Shown one piece after another: positions 1-10,412 of a stretch of 33,132 nucleotides of DNA (positions are counted from its first letter, which is position 1; each line of letters starts with the position of its first letter). The stretch spans positions 1-33,132 of the forward strand of contig KV419485.1 in NCBI GenBank assembly GCA_001630475.1. The letters are read 5' to 3'. The position numbers and the translations under genes are program-made. The notes under the pieces are model-generated. The model was not told the origin of the DNA. It made no database searches and was given only the letters and a program-made list of their open reading frames with translations. Source of the DNA: Sistotremastrum niveocremeum HHB9708. Taxonomy: Eukaryota; Basidiomycota; Agaricomycetes; Sistotremastrales; Sistotremastraceae.

Positions 1-95
1 GACCCATGCTAGCTGTTTTGGAAAGGGTAGCGGTGGATGTGAGAATCGGTACACATTCGCGATTTGAAAAAGTCAGGTACGCACCCAAATCGTAC
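1..95. repeat. Left copy of exact terminal direct repeat
   Basis: These 95 bases are identical to 33038-33132 at the other end of the window. Base 96 onward is not shared, because the window ends there. An exact end-to-end overlap of this kind is the usual signature of a contig that closes into a circle, here of 33,037 bp. It can also arise from a collapsed tandem repeat or an assembler k-mer overlap. No coding function is seen in the repeat. Confidence 0.95.
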
Positions 96-1411
96 ATATT
101 TGCAGAGGCCAACTCCTGCGTCTTGCTAGTGTCCGCACCATCTTCTCCTGATCGTCTCGTCGAGTGCTCCGCAATACTTTGACAGAATTGGCAAACTAGA
201 ATTAGATGTAAGAGATGATACACGGCGCAATCATGAAGGACTTGCCAAGTGCAGCGAAGGCTCTTATACCTGTTCAATCAACGCGATCGTGGCACACAAT
301 ACGGAGCCTGACTCTTTTACTGTTCAAAATTGCCTTGCGATGCCAGTGATGATGCCTGAGAGCGAATCAATAAGTGATTGGATGCATTTGATCGAGACGA
401 GGCTAGTGTTCACCTTCCGTCTCTGTCTACACATTCTCTCTTGGGTTGTCTCAATGAGAAGCTGAGCAACACAAAAAACATCAGCGGATCGTGGACGTTC
501 TGCTTTAGCGAGTACGTACGGATAGCATGCTGGTAGCAGCATTTTTGAAGTGACGCAGTGTCAGATAGCGAATGACGAGAGGTGTACTCTGGAGTTTGCT
601 TGGATGATGACCACAGGCATCGTGATCGTAGCTTGATTCTGGCTTTTGGCTTTGAAGATCTCAACAGTAGAGGATCACGAGAACGTGGGAAGAGTGGATG
701 CGATATGGAGCGTGAGCAGGGTTCTGCTCATGAGATGTGGGAAGAGACGAAGGACGATGTTTTGGAGGTCGAGGTTGAATGCTAGCAACACAATGGCTTA
801 AGATGCGTGCAAGTTGCTACGAAACAAGGAGATACAATCCGAGATGACGCGGAGGAAGACAAGAAAACCCAAGTCAGAAACGTGAAAATATTCAACATAT
901 TGAAACGCACCCGAACACGACACAACCTCTTACATATCTCTCAATGGAGCCAACGATCTATTAGGGGTTGCGGAAATCATACCATAGACGGACTGAGAAC
1001 CTGTCATGAGTCGAGGATGGAGGTCAGTTTGGAATCAGGTGAGGACGTGTTGACGAGAGAAAACGGCGGGGCAATGGGATGAGCAACGCGAGCGATGGAA
1101 CCGTATGAGAACGAACAGAGTTAAAGAGACAGTTGAGCTTCTGGACTGAATTGTTGGGAAGGGAGCGAGACGATCATCGCCGACAACCATGCCGGTCCGC
1201 GGTGAAGACGAGGACAGCGAGTGAGCAGAACGGTTTGAGCAAGGGAGTTGCCGAAAACGCAGTACAGCCAGCATTTTCGGAGTCTGCCGGGAGGAACGAC
1301 CGACACGCAAGAACTCAGTTTTTGGACGGTTATAGAGAGCAAGAATAAAATCAGTAGAGTATATATAGCGATTGGGTATGGTGTATGTAGTTTGGCGAAT
1401 TTTGCTTCATG
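96..1411. other. Gene-poor stretch, no supported gene
   Basis: About 1.3 kb with only short, overlapping open frames on both strands. None shows a recognisable domain, a convincing start context or phase-consistent splice sites. The plus strand is purine-rich between about 640 and 1330. I see no gene here. Confidence 0.5.
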
Positions 1412-1844
1412 TTTGAGCCCGCCATCGCTGTCATAGTTGTGGGACGGAGTTTTAATGCTAACCCAAGCTAACCCAACTTTAGCGCTCAAATTCATCGATT
1501 GCTCACTTGAACACTTTCCGGGGCAGGAGAAATGTGCGTCTCAAGCCTGGCCTCAAGATATATCTTACTATAGCTCGTATAATTTGATTTACGAATTTAA
1601 GTCAAGTTTTGAGTGTGCTATCGCTGTCAAACATGAAATTTTGAGGCTCGGAAACAGCTGCCGCGGAGTTTAAAATCGGATTTCGGATGGGGCCAGAAAT
1701 GCAGTATATGCGGGCTCAAACGACGAGGACGCATTCAAAATCAATCGGAAATGTGCCATTGTGAAGATATTAAGAATACGGATGTACGGTACAAATTTTA
1801 ATTTAAAATATAATCAATTGAGCTCGCAATCACTGTCAAGGATG
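1412..1844 (+). repeat. Decayed array: three copies of a ~21-bp motif at ~200-bp spacing
   Basis: A motif of the form TTGAG-NNN-GCNATCRCTGTCA occurs at about 1412-1432, 1608-1628 and 1817-1837, so the copies are about 196 and 209 bp apart. The flanking bases are also partly alike (TTG or ATG shortly after each copy, and AT-rich tracts between). This looks like a degenerate tandem array of ~200-bp units, or subterminal repeats of an old DNA transposon. A transposase fragment begins about 170 bp downstream. A small tandem duplication (GCTAACCCAA twice) lies near 1457-1476. Confidence 0.5.
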
Positions 1845-2012
1845 CAGGTCGCTCTCGCAAGAGAAGGACGATTTTCGTATTTCATACTACAACTCGTAAC
1901 TTTTGCCTTTGAACGATATAACGGGATGATACAGGCGATCAATCACAATTCTCGTATCGGTGCGTCGCCCCCTCTCTCTATTATGCGGGACTCATAATTG
2001 ACGGTTATTCAG

Positions 2013-2753
2013 GAGAATTGGCTGTTACATTCCTACGCTACTTCTGCATGGGAAGTAATATTCGTGCCATGTTTACGCGCGGTAGTAAACTACCTAGCGC
2101 GTTCGACGCCATTAAAGAGACTTTTACGCAGGTATTCGGATCCGACGTCCGTGGCACGTTCCTGAATGACAGCACGGTATTCGATGAAGCATCACCCTTA
2201 TCGAACAAGCGCTCAAGAAGAAAGAAAGGCGAGCTATCACAGAGTGCCCGTGACTTGTTCGCGTCATTCTCCAAGATGTAGGTATTGTCTCAGGTCTCAA
2301 TTTTGTCTTCTCGCACTGACGTTCACTGAAAGCTCGGCTGACGAATATGACTTCGTCCCGCAAAATAGCATCAAACACTTGGGAGTGGATTTCCATACTT
2401 CAGCGAGCTCTCGTCGCAATAGTTTCGTCTACTTCAAGAAAGACCAAATTAAGCGTGCCGGGATGATAGGCGAAATCTTCACTTACCATCGTCAAGAATC
2501 GAAACTGCACTCCGACACCTTGCTCCTCGTCCATGAATTTGCTGAACTCTCCGCCGCAGACTGCGAATCGGACCCATACCGGCGCTACGAGGTTGGCGGC
2601 GGCAAACTATATTCTGAGCAAACATCAGAGTATCTGCTCATTAAACCCAGCGACATCATTTGCCATTGCGCTACAGCACCGTTCACTTTCGAACGCGGTA
2701 GCAGTGATCAACAGCAATGTATCTGGGTATTGCCCTTAGAACGGGTGCGTTAA
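2013..2753 (+). pseudogene. C-terminal fragment of Plavaka/TNP2-like (CACTA-type) transposon protein
   Basis: Two exons join in phase: 2013-2277 and 2333-2753, with a 55-nt intron (GTAGGT donor, AAG acceptor at 2332). The encoded ~228 residues end at a TAA. Near the C-terminus I recognise the arrangement seen at the end of basidiomycete Plavaka/TNP2-type transposon proteins: a 'DPYRRYE' motif, then 'LLIKPSDIICH', then a 'CIWVLPLERV' ending. The first exon begins directly after a YAG acceptor (2011-2012). The sequence upstream (1640-2010) is AT-rich and repetitive, and I see no transposase catalytic core there, so the N-terminal and catalytic parts are missing. The surviving frame has no stop or frameshift. 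It is most likely a 5'-truncated transposon relic; less likely it is a domesticated fragment with an unseen upstream exon. The family assignment is from remembered motif pattern, not a search. Confidence 0.6.
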
Positions 2754-4511
2754 TCTATCTGCTTTAAACAAACTGAATGATGACTATTGGTGGCAGAGTG
2801 GATTCTCTAGCGGCTGACATATACACGGATCGCTATTCAGGATCATTGCAGCAAGGAACCCTCGAGTTTAAAATGAAAGTCGGGCTACACAGACAGACAT
2901 ACCCGCACGACCCAGGCTTATCGCAGCGGAAATACGTAGAACACATGTAGAATACAAACTGGGGATACGAATCTTCGCTGATTTCTTCGCATTGTTGATG
3001 ACTTGCCTCAAGCAAAGCCCAGTCGAATTCAAATCAATTCCGCGCAATCGTCCTGTCCCATTCCACTTCATTATCACGGAGGCTCGCTATACCCAATGAC
3101 GTCATCTTCTTGGTCATCCAAATGAAATTAGCCGAGGAAGCCGAGAGAGCGGTTTCGGCCGTACATCCGAGTCAATGGCTCATGGCTCGTTCGTTGACCC
3201 CCATCATATCTTTATAAAGCGGCTTATAATTATCTGGTTCTCTTCCCCGTCGCTGATACTCAGACGCTTGCTCATGAGCTCAGACCTTCCCATCCAGGCC
3301 TCACAGAAATCTGATGGATAGCATCGGGCGCTTAGTAACTGAGTCGCACTGGCATCACGACTTGCATGCATTCCAATCAACCTCACTGCTCCGATCTCTG
3401 GCCCCTCTCCCGAAATTCTGCCAAGCAATATCGACCGGTATATCTCATCATTTTAGCTTCCGAAAAACTCGCCTCTTTCAATTTTCCAGAACCAGGCTAA
3501 GATGTGGCGAAGAGGGCTCAAGAATGGATAGCACATGCGGCTCTGAGTGCTTCCTTTAAAGTGGAACCGAATTCAAGCTGCCCTGCACAGGCCCTCATCC
3601 AATGACATAACCAGGCCGAGCCTTCTGCGTGAGCTCTGGCTCTGATTTCTGACAGATAAACTAACCGATGGCCGCCGATATCATCCGAGTCGTGCAGGGC
3701 AAACTTCCAGTATCGCATTTTCCTTCAAATTAATCTCAATCCGAGCTTTGAATAACGTGCCACTGATGGATGAACACTTTCCTGCTCCCAGACCCATTCT
3801 TCCGAAGAGAAAGTCGCTCGTAACAGGTTGTGAACTACACGTCGCACCCGTGTCCACCAATTCCGTTCAGGTACGCCAGTGACAGCCTTGGAGATGCATG
3901 CTTACGAGACAGAAGGTCATAACGCTTGATCACGCCAAATTCCTTGAGATATATTCTCTCACATGGAGTCGGCTCTTTCCGTACAATTCAATCCAATTTG
4001 AAGCCTTGCATTCAGGTTGGCAGGCTTCGTGGAACCTTGTAATTTACCCAGCGCAATCGTCAATGGTACATATGTGCATATAGATACTGTATACAAGTGG
4101 GCTAAATCCACAAACAATGCACACTGGCTATCTGGGGGGCGGGCCGAGATCTGCCTCAACCGCTTGTTTTAAGGCTAGATTCTGCCCATGTGTTGCGCAA
4201 AATTCTAGCGAGAACAAACCCAACAAGAGCAAAGGAGACAAACTCAGCCAGCGTCACGCCATGGCTACCGTCGATCGTTCAATCAGGGTTTCGACCACTT
4301 GTCGTTCCGTGGAATCCGAGATCGAATCGACGACGTAGAAATTGAAGCTCGAAAGAAGAATTCGCAATTCGTCATATTACAGTAAGTATACATTCGGAAA
4401 GACCCATTCCCCTCACGATTCGTGTTCCAACTAAGCAGAACGCCGAGAAACTGAATTCAAAGATCCAGACATTTTCTGTAGGGTACGTTCATACATACCG
4501 CATCGCCGTAG
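2754..4511. other. 1.76-kb stretch without a supported gene
   Basis: Short open frames occur on both strands, but none has a domain or a consistent splice chain. A plus-strand frame from about 2801 to 2950 reads in a coding-like way but lies out of phase beyond the transposase stop codon. It may be further decayed transposon sequence. The rest shows nothing recognisable. Confidence 0.45.
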
Positions 4512-5596
4512 TCACACATACTGATAACTGATCAGCTGATGCGGTTGAACGACCGGTTGAACGACAGTAGGCATGGTGTATACGGTGCCTGACATCGGGA
4601 CAGTCGTGGAAGGCACCGTAGTGAAGAGTACCTGCGCCTCGCTGTTTGAGCTTCCGGTCATGCCTTGCCATTGAACAGGAGTGATCGAGGGAAAGGATCG
4701 GACGGACGCTTTGGGAACGCACTGGAGACTTGAGTTGACGGGAGACACGAATAGATTTGTGCCTGGAGAATTGCTCTGGAGGATGGTGAAGACCCCTTCG
4801 CCGAGACTGGCATTGACTAAGTGATGCTGAGTAGGTTCGAAGACGGTGCCATTGGAATTTCTGATGACAGCCTGAACCACGGCGGCCTGGGTGAAAGATG
4901 TGTGCTCTTGAGCAGCGTGGTTCAGCGAATAAACGTCGGTGTTGACCCCGCGTGGGGCTGACATATAATTTAAACCCACTGCAGGTGGGACTTGCCAGAA
5001 AGCGGGTTGTCTCCCAGGCAACTGACCTCCCATATTATTGGCATGTATCCGGTACTGGTCGTTCTGAAACCCGTTACATACGCCACCGACCGCGAATGAA
5101 GACGGAAAGCCTGATGCAGACTCCGAGGAACGCATAGCAGGTATTTGGGCAAAAGGAGGTTGGTCGATTGTGCGAGGATCGGAAGGATAGGATAGTGATT
5201 GAGTATAAGGATATGTGATTGAGGGTTTGTGACTTCTATCGTCTGCATTTCCAATTCCGACTCCATGAAGCTCAGAGGCGGAGAAAGCGGAGAGATTGGA
5301 AGCGGGCTGCGCGGATGCTGGTGACATGGGTGAAACTACAAGGCTCGCATGGTTAGGCACCATCGACACTTGTCCTGAATGTGGAATCGAGCCGCTGATG
5401 CTCGGGTTTGGCAAAGGCGGAAGAGAATTGGGAATAAAAGATGCTTCGCCGGGAGAAGCCGAGGCCGAGAGAGACTGGGCCGTATTCGTGAAATGTGCAT
5501 GTGTCGGTGGGATGGCATTTGATTGTGGAGCGAAAACGTTCTGATTTGCATGGGAAGCATTCGAAGGACCTTGAGAGGAATACAGAGCTGCGGGCT
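4512..5596 (-). pseudogene. 3' part of host gene split by the hAT element: Ser/Pro/Gln/Asn-rich C-terminal half
   Basis: This open minus-strand frame runs from the hAT boundary to a TGA at 4512-4514 (about 361 codons). It is rich in Ser, Pro, Gln, Asn and Ala and has no recognisable globular domain. The composition resembles disordered activation-type regions of fungal regulators, but that is inference only. The last residues carry a 'VVQPVVQP' repeat and end in 'SYQYV'. It continues exactly in frame from the 5' part at 10405-11360 when the 4,800-bp element and one 8-bp target duplication are disregarded. No stop or frameshift lies in this half, so the interruption looks recent. As it stands it lacks its promoter and start, and is unlikely to be translated. 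Strand is opposite to the transposase. Confidence 0.8.
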
Positions 5597-5604
5597 GGGA
5601 GTAC
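5597..5604. repeat. 8-bp target-site duplication, left (GGGAGTAC)
   Basis: GGGAGTAC lies immediately before the left terminus of the hAT element and recurs exactly at 10405-10412 directly after the right terminus. An 8-bp duplication is diagnostic for hAT-superfamily insertion. Confidence 0.95.
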
Positions 5605-5629
5605 TAGTGATGTAAAAACGGATATTATA
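5605..5629 (+). repeat. hAT left terminal inverted repeat
   Basis: It begins TAGTGATGTAAAA and pairs with the right terminus at 10380-10404. The first 13 positions differ at one base; beyond that the match is partial (GATA and ATA blocks). TAG-N-G starts are typical of hAT ends. Confidence 0.85.
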
Positions 5630-5800
5630 TATCGCAAAAAATCGATGATCATATCGTATCATATCGATCTGCGATACGATATGTGATCACGATATTTGCC
5701 TTTTTGGGTTTCCGAGATCATATCGTATCGCCCTTTATTGATTTTACAAATATCGCAGATAATCGATCAATATCGATCAGTATCGCCCTCGGTATATCCA
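5620..5800. promoter_or_regulatory. Left subterminal ATCGAT/ATCGTAT motif cluster
   Basis: Many overlapping copies of ATCGAT, ATCGTAT, CGATAT and their complements occur in about 180 bp just inside the left end. hAT transposases bind short subterminal repeats in both orientations, so these are the likely binding sites. The family behaviour is established; the role of this exact word is inference. Confidence 0.6.
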
Positions 5801-5843
5801 GAATATCCCAAGTCCCCAATGACCCCGAAGCAAAGAAATACAT

Positions 5844-5920
5844 CTGGGAAGACTCGAACCCAAGTCCTCAACCAGGCAGCAACACAGACGTAACGTCCGT
5901 AGCCGCTGAGCCACGTCGGC
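5844..5920 (-). other. tRNA-like relic with A-box and B-box (possible SINE head)
   Basis: On the minus strand TGGCTCAGCGG (5903-5913) matches the RNA polymerase III A-box with at most one mismatch. GGTTCGAGTCT (5850-5860) matches the B-box with one mismatch. They are spaced as in a tRNA, and the whole is about 77 nt. I cannot fold a proper acceptor stem and the T-stem is poor, so this is not a functional tRNA gene. A tRNA-derived SINE head or a decayed tRNA captured in the 5' untranslated part of the hAT element fits best. Confidence 0.35.
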
Positions 5921-6035
5921 AAGTTAGATTTCGTGGCTTTGCCGAATCCATAGCCTCACTTTCGGCCGAGCCCAGGAATATTTCAGCGGAGGCTGAATAT
6001 CGACATCAATAAATATCGCAAGGCTCGCCCACACT

Positions 6036-6043
6036 CTATATTT
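6036..6043 (+). promoter_or_regulatory. Possible TATA element of the transposase gene
   Basis: A TCTATATTTTTT tract lies about 35 bp upstream of the transposase ATG at 6075 and is followed by a pyrimidine-rich stretch. Position and composition fit a core promoter or transcription-start region. This is weak evidence by itself. Confidence 0.35.
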
Positions 6044-6074
6044 TTTCTCTACTGCTACACTCTTTTAATACTCG

Positions 6075-9000
6075 ATGGCGGGTACAAAGCGATCCCGCGC
6101 TCCACAAAGAACGACCTCTCGCAAGGATACCCCTCCGCTCACTACTCGCAAAAAATCTGCTCAGGCACTGCAAGAGTCAACCTCTAAAGGCACTCAGTCC
6201 AAACTTCCCTTTCCCGCGACTTCCAACAAATCGAAGAAAGCTGCACAAGCCGCACAAGAAGAAGAATCGTCCGAAGCCGGCAGCGACGAGTCCGGGTCTG
6301 AATCTTCAGGCACCGAGGTCCCTGTCCCTGCTCCTCCTCCCAAAAAGAAACGGAAGTCAGCGAAGTCTCACTCTTCGAAGAACAAGAAGAAGCAACGCAC
6401 CAAGGAGACTCGGGAGAGCGAGGGATCCGGAACAGATGGCGAAAAGGAAGTCGAGGCGGGGAGCGACGAGGATGAGGTTGTCGAAGTGGATGCCGCTGGC
6501 GCCAAAGTCCCCTCTACCATCCCTGATGATCTCGTCATTGCCACCAACATTCCAATCGCTCCTTCTCGCGGCCAGTTCCGCATTCATCAGGCTGCAGATC
6601 TCAAGAAAACCGGACTGTTCAGTGATAAGGTGCCGGCGAGGGTCTTGAAAAAAGGGATAAAGATAGATCAGAAAGGCAATTGGTGCCTGATATGCAAGTG
6701 AGTAATATCGCTTTTGATTCACTGATTGAAACTTATCTCGTCGATAGAGAGGATAAGGAACTCGCCAAAGGCCCAGCGTTGATCACCGGCGGCACATCGG
6801 GATGTCGATCCCATATTCGATCCTCGCACTATGAAGAATATTCAAAACGTTGTAAAGAAGCAAACATACCAGAACACGAACATGCAGTTCCGTTTCATAT
6901 ACTGGAGGCCCGGAAGAGCGCGAGTACAAAAGTGGCCCAGCAAACTCAGCTCGCCTTCAAAGCATCGAAGATGCCGAAAGCGTTCACGCCAGAGGGTATC
7001 CTGCGTGCGGTAGCCGTTCATATCGTCTGCAATAATGAGGTGAGTGATTGTTCTTCGTTCTTCGTTTTGAGATTCACCAGTCTTTCAGCCGTTCATGTTG
7101 GCCGACAAAGCTACCTTCCGCAATATACTGGTAGCAATGCGACCCAAGACGAAGAAGAAAGAGATACCTTCGCGTTATCTTGTTCAGAAGTATATTGATG
7201 ACGAGTTTGAGAAGTATATGGTTGAGCTGAAAGAGAGCATAATCGTTAGTTCACGCGTTTTCGCTTCGGTGCACGAACTCATCCCCTCGCCCCCAACTTC
7301 CAGAATGCTCCAGGTGCAATCAGCATCACAGAAGATCTTGTAACTCAAGCAAACACTCACGAAAGTCATATGGGTGTTACGGGGCATTGGATTGACGTGG
7401 ATGACGGGACGAACGAGTGGACTCTGAGGTCCGAGGTGTTTGCATATCGGAGAGTTCGTGGACCACACGATGGGGAGAACTTGGCAAGGATTCTCGCTGG
7501 CGTGTTTGATAGGGTAGGGGTATTCACTCCGGAGAAGAATAAGGTACGTGGTTGCTCACCTCGTTTTGAGAGCCGTCGCTGACACGCACTAGCTCGGCGC
7601 TATCACCCTTGACAATACCTCCAATAACGACTCGACATGCCGCGTTCTCCAAAAGCTGACCATTCAACGTGGATATGAAGATATATTCGATGCGAAAGCT
7701 GATCGATTGAAGTGAGTGACCCAACATATCGTTAGAAGCGTTAAATTGACTTATCTTTCAAAGCTGTTTCGCTCATGTCATCAATCTTGCGATTGGTGCA
7801 TTCATGGATACGGTTACCAAGCTGGGGAAGGTGGAGACGCAGGAAGCCATCTTCAACTACGATCCGAATGATGAGGACAATAAGCTGGCGAACGGGGAGG
7901 CTGACCCCATCTGTCTGTTGCAGACGATCATCCATAAGGTGCGCAACAGTTCGATCCGTTCGCGATTGACTACTCACAGTTTGACTAGATTCGTGCCTCT
8001 GATCAGCGTGGTGATAAGTTCGTAGCATGCCAGACTGACCTCAAGATTAATCCGCCGAAGGAGATCCCACTTCACGCGAAGACTCGTTGGGGTACGGCCA
8101 CGAAGATGACCCGCACCTCCCACGAACTCAGGGAGGCTGTCGATCTCTTTCTCAAGGGTGCTGATGCGTTGTTCGGTCCCATCACCACTGTCAAGCTGAA
8201 AGGTCAGCGAGCCAAGAAAATCCCGTGGATGGCGTTCTTCCTCAGCAAGGAACTCTGGGAGAAGGTTCTTAGATGCACGGAGATTCTCGAGGTACGTACC
8301 TGATTGCATCACCATCATGCCTCTCTGATCCCCGACTCGTGCAGGATGCCGACATCATCCAGCATCTCTTCTCGTCCGACAACGACCCCTCCCTCTACCT
8401 CCTTATCCCCGTCGTCGAAGAATTGTTGACCGCTTGGGAAGAGAAAGAAGATGTCGAGAGATACGCGGAGTATACGGCCGGTTTGGAGAAATCGCGCCTG
8501 AAGGTCCAAAAGTATTACAGCAAGTTTGATCAAAAGCCTTCCATTGTTCTTTCACTCGGTGAGTAATCGAAAGCGATATTGTTCTCTATTCTGACCTTTC
8601 AATAGCGATACATCCTTATTATAAGCTCTGGTGGATCAAGGCAAACTGGGGAGGACCGGAGGACCAGGCCAAAGAGATAGCTGAGGGGAATCCTGATGCC
8701 AAAGATTGGCATGAGGTTGCGGTGAAGATTCTCGAGAGTGCGGTGCGTCATTACTCAATCCGTTCGCACAATGTTACTAATAAGATCCTTATATTCCAGA
8801 TGCAGAAATATGCGGCCAAGTTGGCTTCCACAGCCGCAAAATCGACTACCCTCTCTTCCGCCGCCGCTACCCCATCCGTTGTGACCCCCGCTGCCAAATC
8901 CGGTCCACGAGCCGAGTACGACGCTCTTCGTAAGAAGATGATTGAGGAACAGCAGAACGCTGTCGGAGGGATTCCGTCTTGGGAGACAGAGATGCGGTCG

Positions 9001-9464
9001 TGGCTGCGCGAGATGGACGAGAACGCCACGCCTGACATGGATCTTGTTCAGTACTGGTCGGTGCGTAAATTCAATACTCTTATTCATTCATTGTCTAACC
9101 TCTTCAATAGCGTGCGTCGGCTCGATTCCCCATCCTTGGTCGCATCGCCCTCGACATCCTTCCTCGCCAAGCGACATCTGTTCCCTCCGAGCGTCTTTTC
9201 TCATCCGTCAAACTGGCCGCCGCCGACAATCGCTCTCGACTCCAATCCGATCTCCTCGAGAAGGTACTCATCCTCAAGTCCGCTTGGAAGAAGAAGGTTG
9301 ATGACTGGGCCGCCATCAACATGGTCTTGTGCTCCGATGACGAGGACGAAGTCGATGTCGATGACGCGCGGAGTATATTGGAGGATGAAGAGAATTTGAG
9401 GGAATGGAGTGAGCTGGGCTTATTTGATACCTTCGAGGATTGGGAGGATGTTGACATGGATTGA
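6075..9464 (+). CDS. hAT-family transposase, 957 aa, 11 exons
   Basis: Exons: 6075-6697, 6748-7039, 7089-7244, 7304-7543, 7593-7711, 7764-7938, 7989-8291, 8345-8558, 8606-8742, 8800-9060, 9111-9464. All ten introns are 47-60 nt and keep phase, ending at TGA 9462-9464. The protein catalyses excision and integration of the element in the nucleus. Residues 1-200 are basic and acidic low complexity (PKKKRK nuclear-localisation-like). A BED zinc finger follows (WCLICK about 202-207, then CRSHIRSSH about 225-233). The RNase-H-like core has 'TEDLVT' (Asp about 368; the usual Trp is Val) and 'TLDNTSNND' (Asp about 444), then 'CFAHVINLA' and 'TRWGTATKM'. The C-terminal dimerisation region includes 'SVPSERLFSSVK' (about 863-874), whose Glu is probably the third catalytic residue. 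The tail is acidic. No stop or frameshift is seen. Confidence 0.93.
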
Positions 9465-10180
9465 TTTTCGCACTACCTTTCGTTTTCTGTCTTTTTCTAC
9501 AATAAATTCTCTTTAATTGTCAAAATTATTCGCCTGCTTAGCGGACTTTGAAATACTCCTCAGACCATAAAAGCCTTCGGCCGACTCCTTGCCCTTCTCG
9601 CTCCAGCATCCACCGCGGACGTCGACCTCCCTTCGTCACCGCTCTCTGTGTTCGCTGTGCATTCTTTGTTCACTGTCGCTCTTTTCTTGACCTTTCTCGT
9701 CGCCTTCTTGCAATCTGTCATCGTAATCGACACCATCGCGAGTCTCGAAGACGCAAGGTCGGCTACCGTAAGTCATCATCCATCGATTCTCTTCGTCTCA
9801 CTCACTCCCTCAACCTAGAATCGCTCTCGTGTCTTCGCCTCTGCGCTCCATCCCCCCCTGACTTCGTTCTCAACCACCACCTCGTCAACGAGACGTGCAA
9901 CGTTCATCGACTTCAATGTATGTATCATCCATTCTCTTGACTCTTTCTATACTGACGCTCTATCTACTGTAGGACGAGGACTATGAGTCGGGTTGAGGGA
10001 AGTTGGATGCAAGGATCGGGTGCGAGCTTGTGAAGGGTGGTGTTTGCGTCGGTACTCTATGGTGTACGTTCTTGATCTCTGTTCTTCTCCTCCCCTCCCT
10101 CCCTGCTTCAATACATCCCCCCTGTCGTGCCGCTAGGCAAATGAAAGGTTAGTCATGCCTTTCATATGAGATGTGTGATA
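9465..10180 (+). other. 3' non-coding part of the hAT element with splice-like signals
   Basis: An AATAAA polyadenylation-like signal lies at 9501-9506, about 37 nt after the transposase stop. Beyond it a C/T-rich stretch holds an open frame (9548-9940) with plausible donors (GTAAGT near 9769) and acceptors (TAG near 9819 and 9973). I could not join these into a coherent protein with a recognisable domain. It may be a spliced 3' UTR, a non-coding transcript or captured host DNA. Confidence 0.45.
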
Positions 10181-10390
10181 AATATCGGTAAAAATCGATA
10201 AAAATCGATGCAAGATCGGTCAAAATCGTAGTGTGATCAATATCGATTCAAATCGATCTCGATATGAGTGAAAGCAGGTCGATATAATTAAATCGCGATA
10301 TCGATACGATATAAGAAGAAAACTCAAAATTGTAATATCGATCTCGATATTGATATTCCGAAATTCGGTGAAAAAATCGTATCATATCAT
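10180..10390. promoter_or_regulatory. Right subterminal ATCGATA motif cluster
   Basis: Repeated AAAATCGATA, ATCGGT and GATATCGATA words occupy about 200 bp next to the right terminus, mirroring the left cluster. They are likely transposase binding sites. The right cluster favours the AAAATCG form, while the left favours ATCGTAT. Confidence 0.6.
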
Positions 10391-10404
10391 ATTTTACATC
10401 GCTA
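10380..10404 (-). repeat. hAT right terminal inverted repeat
   Basis: It ends TTTTACATCGCTA on the plus strand, which is the complement of the left end TAGTGATGTAAAA apart from one base. Reading the interrupted host gene into this repeat gives codons CTA GCG ATG TAA, so the transposon end itself supplies a stop three codons after the junction. Confidence 0.88.
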
Positions 10405-10412
10405 GGGAGTAC
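10405..10412. repeat. 8-bp target-site duplication, right (GGGAGTAC)
   Basis: Exact copy of the octamer at 5597-5604, immediately outside the right terminus of the hAT element. Confidence 0.95.

Larger units (their letters stand above)
5605..10404 (+). mobile_element. Complete autonomous hAT DNA transposon, 4,800 bp
   Basis: The element is bounded by terminal inverted repeats that begin TAGTGATGTAAAA (left) and, read inward from the right, TAGCGATGTAAAA: 12 of 13 positions match, with weaker similarity beyond. Perfect 8-bp duplications (GGGAGTAC) flank it. It carries an 11-exon transposase with a BED zinc finger, an RNase-H-like core and a C-terminal hAT dimerisation region on the plus strand. 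Both subterminal regions (about 5620-5800 and 10180-10390) are dense in ATCGAT/ATCGTAT/AAAATCGATA words, as expected for transposase binding sites. Termini, duplications and coding frame all appear intact, so it is probably young and possibly still mobile. It sits antisense inside a host coding exon. Confidence 0.95.

Noticed and set aside
1035-1495. Overlapping minus-strand frames of 91 and 124 aa
   Set aside because: Two long frames overlap on the same strand with no domain or start context, typical of chance openness in purine-rich opposite-strand DNA.
5844-5920. Functional tRNA gene on the minus strand
   Set aside because: A- and B-boxes are present, but no acceptor stem pairs and the T-stem has mismatches; kept only as a tRNA-like relic.
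5683-6012. Plus-strand open frame of 109 aa in the hAT 5' region
   Set aside because: It is the antisense reading of the tRNA-like sequence and subterminal repeats, with no domain.
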